Of a DNA stretch of 6,255 nucleotides, positions 1 through 6,255 are shown in pieces. Each line of letters starts with the position of its first letter. The first letter of the stretch is position 1. The DNA lies in the NCBI GenBank assembly GCA_022601315.1, contig JAHZIU010000248.1, positions 1 to 6,255 on the forward strand. Reading direction: 5' to 3'. The translations under genes and the position numbers were made by a program. The notes beneath the pieces are model-generated. The model saw only the letters and a program-made list of their open reading frames with translations. It did no database searches and had not been told where the DNA came from. Source of the DNA: Betaproteobacteria bacterium (lineage in GTDB: Bacteria; Pseudomonadota; Gammaproteobacteria; Burkholderiales; Nitrosomonadaceae).

Positions 1-565
<565 letters not shown>

Positions 566-629
566 TTCCGTAACAATTTTTTATTCTTTTGCACACAAAT
601 AATAGTGAAATTTTGCAATACTGATTGCC

Positions 630-1520
630 ATGGAAACAACGCCTCAGTTTTTCAGACACGGTCCCGGTCCTCTAGCAAGGCTGATGTTTTTTGCACTGTT
701 ATCATGCACCCTTATGGCAGCAGATTTGCGCTTTAAATATTTCCCGGAATTGCGGCCCGCTATCGCAGTTATTATTTATCCATTACAAAAATTAGCCCAT
801 TTCCCTGCACATATCTATGACCGGGTTGAAGAATTTTTTGCCAGCTTCCACCTAATTCAAGAAAATAATTTTCTGAGGCAACGGTACTTGACAGACCGTG
901 AACAGCTCGTACGATTACAAGCGTTGAAAGCTGAAAACAAACAATTACGCAAATTACTGGGCGCAGTTGAACAAATTGAAACAAACACAGTCGCTAAAGC
1001 TGTCATGGCAGAAATTCTATACACGCCTCGCGATCCATTCAGCCATAAAACAACCTTAAATAAAGGGCGCCACCATAATATAAAAAAAGGTCAAATCGTT
1101 GTTGATGATAAAGGTATCATTGGGCAAATTACTCAGGTGTACCAATGGGTATCTGAAGTCACACTAATAACAGACAAGGACCATTCGGTACCGATACAAA
1201 TTGTACGTAATAGCTTACGCTCCGTTATTTCCGGCGCAGGAAAAAATAATGAACTTGAATTACGTTATCTCTCTGTCAATACAGATATCCAAGAAAATGA
1301 CTTATTGGTAACTTCAGGTATCGGTGGCGTATACCCATCAGGCATTCCTGTTGCGAAGGTCACGAAAATTGATCGGAATCCTGCTGATACTTTCGCACGT
1401 ATTATAAGCACACCCATTGCTGGTGTTGATCGAAATCGGCAAGTATTGATACTATCCTTAGTACCTCCTTTGCCAAATAACCCTGCAGAGACTTCAGACA
1501 TTGAACCCCAAAATCATTGA
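630..1520 (+). CDS. mreC: Rod shape-determining protein MreC
   Basis: Bitopic inner-membrane scaffold of the elongasome. In this family the periplasmic domain binds PBP2 and helps activate RodA-PBP2, while the short cytoplasmic end contacts MreB and MreD. The 296-residue product has a short N-terminal tail, one membrane span at about residues 16-32, a charged and leucine-rich coiled-coil region at about 65-115, and the paired beta-barrel MreC domain at about 120-276. The beta domain contains the characteristic GIIGQI (162-167), DKDHSVPIQI and LLVTSGIGGVYPSGIPVAKV (225-244). A Pro/Asn-rich tail of about 20 residues follows. The ATG at 630 gives the expected short tail before the membrane span, but no clear Shine-Dalgarno sequence precedes it. 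It follows mreB by 64 bases, and its last 20 bases overlap mreD. Length is within the usual range for the family. Confidence 0.96.
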   Translation: METTPQFFRHGPGPLARLMFFALLSCTLMAADLRFKYFPELRPAIAVIIYPLQKLAHFPAHIYDRVEEFFASFHLIQENNFLRQRYLTDREQLVRLQALKAENKQLRKLLGAVEQIETNTVAKAVMAEILYTPRDPFSHKTTLNKGRHHNIKKGQIVVDDKGIIGQITQVYQWVSEVTLITDKDHSVPIQIVRNSLRSVISGAGKNNELELRYLSVNTDIQENDLLVTSGIGGVYPSGIPVAKVTKIDRNPADTFARIISTPIAGVDRNRQVLILSLVPPLPNNPAETSDIEPQNH

Positions 1521-2052
1521 TGAAGAAAAACTTCGGTCAAATAACTATTTAGGGCAGGACATTCTTGCCCCGGCCAAAAACTGGCATGTGTTTCTCAGCC
1601 TGACAATTGCACTGATTCTTAACTTCTTACCGTTACAAGGCAACTTTTTAATATTACGCCCTGATTTCGTAGCAATTACTATGCTTTTCTGGTGTGTAAA
1701 TCAACCGCAAAGAGTTGGCATGAGCATCGCTTTTTGTCTAGGCCTCATGATGGATGTTAACAATGCAAACATATTAGGACAACATGCCCTGGCTTATTGT
1801 GTAATCGTTTATTTTGCACTAATTCTACGCCGACGCTTGAGAATGTTCAGCTTGTTACAACAAGCGCCACAGATTGGTTTTATATTGTTAATCATGCAAA
1901 TTATTATTGTTTTAATAGCATTACTGAGTGATTCCAATTTTCCTGGTTGGCATTTTTTCCTGGCCAGTGTAACAGGTGTATTCTTGTGGGCGCCTTTATC
2001 TTTTATATTGTGCATACCCCTCAGACCTAAACCTGACCCTGATGCACTATGA
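1501..2052 (+). CDS. mreD: Rod shape-determining protein MreD (TTG start)
   Basis: Small polytopic inner-membrane protein of the MreBCD complex, thought to stabilise or balance MreC in its interaction with PBP2. The 183-residue product is very hydrophobic, with about five or six membrane segments (roughly residues 29-45, 50-66, 71-87, 92-110, 124-142 and 153-173). It carries family-like features RPD (53-55) after the second segment start, GLMMDVNNANILGQHAL (81-97) and a basic loop RRRLR (110-114). TTG at 1501 is the first possible start in this frame and lies inside the last codons of mreC. A weak purine-rich stretch GCAGAG (1485-1490) sits about 10 bases upstream. The ATG at 1520 is out of frame, and the next standard in-frame alternative (GTG at 1588) would remove the hydrophilic N-terminus and clip the edge of the first membrane segment. 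The gene's end overlaps mrdA by ATGA. Identity is firm from composition and position; the exact start is less certain. Confidence 0.9.
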   Translation: MNPKIIDEEKLRSNNYLGQDILAPAKNWHVFLSLTIALILNFLPLQGNFLILRPDFVAITMLFWCVNQPQRVGMSIAFCLGLMMDVNNANILGQHALAYCVIVYFALILRRRLRMFSLLQQAPQIGFILLIMQIIIVLIALLSDSNFPGWHFFLASVTGVFLWAPLSFILCIPLRPKPDPDAL

Positions 2053-3977
2053 AACAAACTGTTGAGATTCGCAACCACACCCTAGAGATGCATAAATTTC
2101 ACTTGCGTCTTGCGATAAGCGCAGGAATTGTATTTTTGCTTTTTTTAGCGCTATTTGTACGATTTTTTTATTTACAAGTTATAAAAGGTGATCATTATCA
2201 TACCCTTGCAGAAGCGAACCGTATCTCCATTTCCCCCCTCGTTCCCAATCGCGGGATCATTTTTGACCGTAACGGTGAAATTCTGGCGCAAAATCATTCG
2301 GTTTACACATTGGAAATCATACCCAGTCAGGTATCCGAACTTGAATCAACATTGGATAAACTAGCAACTGTCGTCACAATCACTAAAAAAGATCGTCAAC
2401 GTTTTAAAAGATTAATGAATGAAAGCCGACGATTCAAAAGTATACCGATTCGGAAACGTCTAACCGATGAAGAAGTTGCACGCTTTGCAGCAAACCGTTA
2501 CCGTTTTCCAGGTATCGACATTCAAGCACGCGTTATGCGCCAATATCCTTACGGTGAAAGCGCAGCTCATGTGGTAGGCTATATTGGACGAATCAATGAT
2601 AAAGATGTTGAACAACTTAATAGCAATAACGAATTCGATAATTACCGCGGTTCTCATTATATTGGCAAGATCGGTATTGAACAAAGCTATGAAAGAGAGT
2701 TACACGGTATCACTGGTTTTGAAGAAGTTGAAACAGATGCAGCCGGACGATCAATACGTGTTCTATCACGTACGCCACCTGTTCCTGGCAATAATTTAGT
2801 TTTATCATTAGACGTCAAGTTGCAACAAGCTGCGGACAAAGCTTTTGGTGATCGACGCGGTGCGCTGGTAGCAATGGATCCAAATAACGGCGAAATATTA
2901 GCTTTCGTTAGCAAACCAGGATTTGATGCTAATCTTTTTATTGGTGGTATTGATCAGGAAAATTGGGATCTACTTAATAACTCTATCGACAGACCACTCA
3001 ATAATCGTGCACTGCGTGGCTTATACCCACCGGGCTCAGCGTTTAAACCATTTATGGCTTTAGCCGCACTTGAATTGAAAAAACGCACCCCTGAGTACAC
3101 TTTGAATGATATCGGCTATTTTAGCTTGCCAGGCAGGAAACATCGTTACCGCGACTGGAAAGTAGGGGGACATGGCGAAGTCAATCTCCACAAATCATTA
3201 GTTGTTTCCTGTGACACTTATTATTACGGTCTTGCATATGATCTCGGCATTGAAGCCATACATAACTACATCAAACAATTCGGCTTAGGTGAAAAAACCG
3301 GTATTGACATCTTGGGTGAAGTGAGTGGATTGCTTCCTTCCCCAGAATGGAAAATGCGCAGACATAAACAACAATGGTATGTGGGCGACACTATATCCGT
3401 CGGTATCGGCCAAGGCTACAATCTAACCACGCCACTACAACTGGCTTTCTCAACTTCAATACTTGCCAACAAGGGTAATGCTTTTCAACCATTCTTGGTC
3501 AAACGAATCACAAATGATCAAACTGGCCTGGTCCAAAATAAACAAAAAACATTACTATATGCAGTCGAACATGAACCAGAAAATATGGCTCTCGTCCGGC
3601 GTGCATTGGTGGATGTAACACAACCAGGTGGCACAGCAGCAAATGCGGCCGCAGGCGCAGCTTATACTTTTGCCGGTAAAACAGGTACCTCTCAAGTTAT
3701 CGGCATTAAACAGGGAGAACGGTATAAAGAGGACCTCATACATGAACGTCACCGTGATCACGCCATGTTTGTTGCCTATGCGCCGGCTGAAAATCCCAAA
3801 ATTGTATTAGCAGTTATCGTTGAGAATGGTGGACATGGTGGCGCTACAGCAGCGCCGATTGCCAGGCAAGTTTTTGATTACTTCTTACTCGGCGAAGTAT
3901 CAGAAACCACGACAGCAAAAACATTAGATATTCCAGAAGAACATATACATAATCATCATGAACATGACCACCTTTAG
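2049..3977 (+). CDS. mrdA: Penicillin-binding protein 2, peptidoglycan DD-transpeptidase of the elongasome
   Basis: Class B penicillin-binding protein that cross-links stem peptides during cell elongation, working in the periplasm with RodA; target of mecillinam in enterobacteria. The 642-residue product has a cytoplasmic tail, one membrane anchor (about 22-44), the N-terminal pedestal domain (about 60-240; note PNRGIIFDRNGEILA at 66-80) and a transpeptidase domain (about 245-615). The active-site motifs are complete: SxxK as S330-AF-K333 within YPPGSAFKPF, the second motif as SCD 387-389 (PBP2 commonly has Asp where other PBPs have Asn), and KTGT at 544-547. The numbering matches E. coli PBP2 (Ser330). 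The start ATG overlaps the mreD stop codon (ATGA), implying translational coupling. Unusually, the C-terminus ends in a histidine-rich tail (six His in residues 632-641). Length is slightly over the usual 630 or so. Confidence 0.98.
   Translation: MKQTVEIRNHTLEMHKFHLRLAISAGIVFLLFLALFVRFFYLQVIKGDHYHTLAEANRISISPLVPNRGIIFDRNGEILAQNHSVYTLEIIPSQVSELESTLDKLATVVTITKKDRQRFKRLMNESRRFKSIPIRKRLTDEEVARFAANRYRFPGIDIQARVMRQYPYGESAAHVVGYIGRINDKDVEQLNSNNEFDNYRGSHYIGKIGIEQSYERELHGITGFEEVETDAAGRSIRVLSRTPPVPGNNLVLSLDVKLQQAADKAFGDRRGALVAMDPNNGEILAFVSKPGFDANLFIGGIDQENWDLLNNSIDRPLNNRALRGLYPPGSAFKPFMALAALELKKRTPEYTLNDIGYFSLPGRKHRYRDWKVGGHGEVNLHKSLVVSCDTYYYGLAYDLGIEAIHNYIKQFGLGEKTGIDILGEVSGLLPSPEWKMRRHKQQWYVGDTISVGIGQGYNLTTPLQLAFSTSILANKGNAFQPFLVKRITNDQTGLVQNKQKTLLYAVEHEPENMALVRRALVDVTQPGGTAANAAAGAAYTFAGKTGTSQVIGIKQGERYKEDLIHERHRDHAMFVAYAPAENPKIVLAVIVENGGHGGATAAPIARQVFDYFLLGEVSETTTAKTLDIPEEHIHNHHEHDHL
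3939..3974 (+). other. Histidine-rich C-terminal tail of PBP2
   Basis: The last 12 codons of mrdA encode residues 631-642 with His at 632, 634, 636, 637, 639 and 641, interspersed with Glu and Asp. This lies beyond the end of the transpeptidase fold, in the periplasm. Clusters of alternating His and acidic residues often bind transition metals such as Zn, Ni or Cu. Whether this one does so is inference. Confidence 0.6.
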
Positions 3978-3994
3978 TTACTAGCAACTAAAAA

Positions 3995-5101
3995 ATGCCC
4001 ATCATTGAATTGAGAAAACTATGGTATTACTTGACTCGCTATATCGATAGTTTTCTGCTCACAAGTATTATACTGTTAATGGTTATCGGTTTGTTTGCGT
4101 TATACAGCGCAACAGGTGCCGATATCAATAGAGTGACTAATCAGATGGTTAATATGTTGGTTGCACTAGTAATCATGTGGTTGATTGCTAACGTACCACT
4201 ACAGCAGATTATGCGGCTTGCATTGCCCATGTATCTGTTCGGGCTTACATTACTCGTTGGCGTCGCTTTGTTTGGTGAAATTCAAAATGGTGCCCGCCGC
4301 TGGCTAGATATTGGTGTAACACGTATTCAGCCATCCGAGCTGATGAAAATTGCTGTCCCACTTATGATGGCCTGGTATTTTGACAAATATGAAATCACTT
4401 TGCGACTGAGAGATTATCTTGGCGCAACATTATTGCTGCTGTTTCCTGTTTTACTAATAATACGTCAACCTGATTTGGGTACGGCATTATTAATTGCAGC
4501 CAGTGGCTTTTACGTACTGTTTCTGGCGGGACTCTCCTGGCGCATCATCGCCGGCCTACTGATTACAGCTGCCGGAAGCGTACCGATATTTTGGTCATTT
4601 ATGCATGATTATCAGCGTCGACGCGTCATGACGCTTATCGACCCTTCACAAGATGCGCTTGGCGCAGGTTATCACACCATACAGTCATCAATTGCCATCG
4701 GTTCAGGTGGCATTGTTGGTAAAGGATGGCAAAATGGCACTCAGACTCAACTAGATTTTTTACCAGAACAAAGTACGGACTTTATTTTTGCAGTTTTTTC
4801 TGAGGAATTTGGGCTGCTTGGCAATAGTGTGCTTTTACTGTTATATATAGTCATAATTGGCCGTTGTATGTATATAACTGCCAACGCTTCAACGCAATTC
4901 ACGCGTCTTATCGCAGGTTCAATCACCCTCACATTCTGCACATATATTTTTGTGAATATGGGTATGGTGAGTGGTGTATTACCAGTTGTCGGAGTACCTC
5001 TACCATTAATTAGTTATGGCGGTACGTCAATGGTGACAATGCTACTCGGCTTTGGTATTTTGATGAGTATACAAACACACCCAAAATTAGTAAAAACATG
5101 A
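3995..5101 (+). CDS. rodA: Peptidoglycan glycosyltransferase RodA (SEDS family)
   Basis: Also called mrdB. SEDS-family integral membrane polymerase that links lipid II disaccharides into glycan strands in the inner membrane, acting as a pair with PBP2. The 368-residue product (E. coli RodA is about 370) has about ten hydrophobic segments. Hallmarks are ARRWLDIG (100-107), QPSELMK (112-118), RQPDLGTAL (157-165), the large periplasmic loop around DYQRRRVMTLIDPSQD (205-220) and QTQLDFLPEQSTDFIFAVFSEE, and the near-C-terminal signature GVPLPLISYGGTS (333-345). Asp262 in STDF corresponds to the catalytic Asp262 of E. coli RodA. The rod-specific rather than FtsW assignment rests on length and on following mrdA by 17 bases. 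ATG at 3995 gives the usual short cytoplasmic N-terminus (RYIDSFLL motif before the first span); no strong Shine-Dalgarno is visible upstream. The gene end overlaps rlpA by ATGA. Confidence 0.97.
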   Translation: MPIIELRKLWYYLTRYIDSFLLTSIILLMVIGLFALYSATGADINRVTNQMVNMLVALVIMWLIANVPLQQIMRLALPMYLFGLTLLVGVALFGEIQNGARRWLDIGVTRIQPSELMKIAVPLMMAWYFDKYEITLRLRDYLGATLLLLFPVLLIIRQPDLGTALLIAASGFYVLFLAGLSWRIIAGLLITAAGSVPIFWSFMHDYQRRRVMTLIDPSQDALGAGYHTIQSSIAIGSGGIVGKGWQNGTQTQLDFLPEQSTDFIFAVFSEEFGLLGNSVLLLLYIVIIGRCMYITANASTQFTRLIAGSITLTFCTYIFVNMGMVSGVLPVVGVPLPLISYGGTSMVTMLLGFGILMSIQTHPKLVKT

Positions 5102-6033
5102 TAATTAAGAATCCAGGATTACAGAACAAACATAAATATCTGTCTACAACAAAGGTATTTTCCTATAGATTTATTGTTGCACTTGTTTTCATGTCACTCA
5201 CGAGTTGCAGCTCCACTACCTCACAAAGCTCACTAAAACAGAGCACCTCAACTTCAACATCGAGTGGTGGCTATTATCTGGATGATGGCCCAGATGACAA
5301 CCCACCACCCAATTTGGATCTAATTCCGGATGCAGTCCCTAAGGTCGAACCGTTACGCAAGGCAAATATGCGGCCGTATGTTGCGCTAGGTAATTCCTAT
5401 AAGCCAATGACTGCTCTGGCCCCATACAAAAAGCGCGGCATTGCCTCATGGTATGGTCGTCGATATCATGGTAATCTGACCGCATCTGGTGAAGCCTATG
5501 ATATGTATGCGATGACTGCGGCACACCCTACTTTGCCGTTACCCAGTTACGCGCGGGTAACAAATGTGGAAAACGGAAAATCTGTCGTTGTACGGATTAA
5601 CGACCGTGGGCCTTTCCTTGCTAACAGACTAATTGATCTTTCTTACACCGCTGCTTATAAGATTGGAATACTGACACATGGCCGCGGTGAAGTTGAAGTT
5701 GAGAGCATTTTACCCGGCACAGACGTGACTCAAATGGTTCAACATCGCAAAAATCAAGCTACTCCAATTAATTCCACCGTTACCACTAATAATAGTGATA
5801 AGAGTGAAGTCTATCTACAATTGGGCGCATTTGGCATTGCCGGTAATGCACATAATTTTCTGTCCCGAATACAAAAGGAGCTCCCATGGCTAAGCCATTC
5901 TATAGGCATTTCTGAAGCAGATGGTTTATTCAAAATAAAGATGGGCCCCTACCCTAACCAGCTCCTCGCACAACAGGCTGCCGACTCAATTACTCAACAA
6001 TTTTCTATTTCACCCGTACTAGTAATTGACTAG
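5098..6033 (+). CDS. rlpA: RlpA family lipoprotein, septal-ring lytic transglycosylase with SPOR domain
   Basis: Outer-membrane lipoprotein of the RlpA family; the Pseudomonas aeruginosa member cleaves glycan strands lacking stem peptides and is recruited to septa by its SPOR domain. The 311-residue product has a lipoprotein signal (hydrophobic run about 24-36, lipobox LTSC with Cys37). A Ser/Thr-rich then Pro/Asp-rich linker follows (38-85), then the double-psi beta-barrel (about 112-206; GIASWYGRRYHGNLTASGE and VRINDRGPF) and a C-terminal SPOR domain (about 236-311; VYLQLGAFG, FKIKMGPYPN). Glu132, His143 and Asp169 have the same spacing (11 and 37) as the P. aeruginosa catalytic-region residues Glu120, His131 and Asp157, so the enzyme is probably active. 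Ser follows the lipidated Cys, with no Asp+2 retention signal, which favours outer-membrane sorting. The ATG overlaps the rodA stop. The n-region of about 23 residues is long for a lipoprotein signal, so a slightly later start is possible. Confidence 0.95.
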   Translation: MIIKNPGLQNKHKYLSTTKVFSYRFIVALVFMSLTSCSSTTSQSSLKQSTSTSTSSGGYYLDDGPDDNPPPNLDLIPDAVPKVEPLRKANMRPYVALGNSYKPMTALAPYKKRGIASWYGRRYHGNLTASGEAYDMYAMTAAHPTLPLPSYARVTNVENGKSVVVRINDRGPFLANRLIDLSYTAAYKIGILTHGRGEVEVESILPGTDVTQMVQHRKNQATPINSTVTTNNSDKSEVYLQLGAFGIAGNAHNFLSRIQKELPWLSHSIGISEADGLFKIKMGPYPNQLLAQQAADSITQQFSISPVLVID

Positions 6034-6061
6034 GGTTCAATCACACAAAACTAAATCTCTA

Positions 6062-6117
6062 TATTCTGCTTAAAACTTAATCACTGTTGAAGTGTCAGTT
6101 AACTAACAAGCAGAATA
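6062..6117. repeat. Perfect 10-bp inverted repeat, candidate end-of-operon structure
   Basis: TATTCTGCTT (6062-6071) is the exact reverse complement of AAGCAGAATA (6108-6117). Inside, after a symmetric 5-by-5 internal loop, TTAA (6077-6080) can pair with TTAA (6099-6102), and CACT (6082-6085) can pair with AGTG (6091-6094). A long, A+T-rich, interrupted hairpin is thus possible, starting 28 bases after the rlpA stop. A T-rich stretch (6121-6132) follows on the plus strand, but there is no uninterrupted U-run. It may be a weak or bidirectional terminator, an mRNA 3'-end stabiliser, or a remnant of a small mobile element. The repeat is seen; the role is inferred. Confidence 0.4.
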
Positions 6118-6203
6118 AATACTTTTAACTTTGCAGCACCTTCTAAATATTTGAACCCATCGTCCGTTGCACCCTTAGTCTTCATTTTTTTGAAATTAAA
6201 CAT
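6099..6203 (-). CDS. Possible small ORF of 34 codons, unknown function
   Basis: On the minus strand an ATG at 6203-6201 opens a 34-codon frame ending in TAA at 6101-6099. An AGGA about seven or eight bases before the ATG is a better ribosome-binding site than those preceding the operon genes. The predicted peptide begins MFNFKKMKTKGATDDG, has a mixed charged middle and ends in a short hydrophobic stretch (FILLVS). I do not recognise it. It runs convergent to rlpA and its 3' end lies in the inverted repeat. It could be a real small protein, the decayed end of a gene, or chance. Confidence 0.22.
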   Translation of the reverse strand: MFNFKKMKTKGATDDGFKYLEGAAKLKVFILLVS

Positions 6204-6255
6204 ATTTTATCCTAGATATGTGAAACTGCGCACCTAATAAAACCAACCAAACAAC

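Larger units (their letters stand above)
6034..6255. other. A+T-rich region after rlpA with no long gene
   Basis: These 222 bases follow the rlpA stop to the window end and differ from the tightly packed operon. They contain no ORF of typical length on either strand. What can be seen is a perfect 10-bp inverted repeat (6062-6117), a weaker 8-bp pair GGGTTCAA (6033-6040) and TTGAACCC (6151-6158) that encloses it, a short ACATAT/ATATGT pair (6200-6205 and 6216-6221), and a possible 34-codon minus-strand ORF (6099-6203). No tRNA, rRNA or obvious strong promoter is recognised. Confidence 0.6.

Noticed and set aside
589..622. Possible promoter for mreC: TTGCAC (589-594) with an AATACT-like -10 (617-622) preceded by TG.
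   Set aside because: The spacer is about 22 bases, too long for a sigma-70 promoter, and the -10 matches only four of six positions.
3975..3990. Near-perfect 16-bp palindrome (TAGTTACTAGCAACTA) spanning the mrdA stop just before rodA.
   Set aside because: Seven of eight pairs match, but a rough expectation is a couple of such palindromes in a window of this size by chance, and it lacks other regulatory marks.
6239..6255. Short AACC-like tandem repeats at the window end.
   Set aside because: Only two or three imperfect units are visible before the edge, too few to call a repeat or array.

Overview
The window is a contiguous plus-strand run of cell-shape genes: the 3' part of mreB, then mreC, mreD, mrdA (PBP2), rodA (mrdB) and rlpA. 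Together they encode most of the rod-shape elongation machinery (Rod complex, elongasome) of a Gram-negative bacterium. A lipoprotein RlpA, an mreBCD-mrdA-rodA-rlpA order and a betaproteobacterial-looking MreC N-terminus (residues 5-13 FRHGPGPLA-like, followed by one membrane span) suggest a betaproteobacterium. The moderate, rather A+T-rich composition would fit a Nitrosomonas-like lineage. That placement is an inference from recall, not from a search.

Layout: 1-565 is the C-terminal half of MreB, truncated by the window edge. A 64-base gap containing no gene follows, with a hairpin over the last mreB codons. mreC (630-1520) overlaps mreD (1501-2052, TTG start) by 20 bases. mreD overlaps mrdA (2049-3977) by 4 bases (ATGA). 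mrdA is followed after 17 bases by rodA (3995-5101), which overlaps rlpA (5098-6033) by 4 bases (ATGA). From mreC to rlpA there is no room for a conventional internal promoter-terminator pair between genes, so these five genes look like one translationally coupled unit. The last 222 bases (6034-6255) hold no long gene. They contain a perfect 10-bp inverted repeat with a 36-base spacer and a possible 34-codon minus-strand ORF with a good ribosome-binding site.

How the genes work together: MreB filaments under the inner membrane are linked by MreC and MreD to the RodA-PBP2 pair. RodA polymerises lipid II into glycan strands and PBP2 cross-links them, giving lateral wall growth. RlpA is an outer-membrane lipoprotein with a double-psi beta-barrel and a SPOR domain, a family known to cleave denuded glycan strands at septa. 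Key catalytic residues can be seen in PBP2 (Ser330, Lys333, SCD 387-389, KTGT 544-547), RodA (Asp262) and RlpA (Glu132, His143, Asp169), so all three look functional.

I found no previously undescribed system here; the core is a conserved housekeeping cluster. The points worth a second look are the histidine-rich C-terminal tail of PBP2, the hairpin at the mreB-mreC junction, and the non-coding or small-ORF segment after rlpA.
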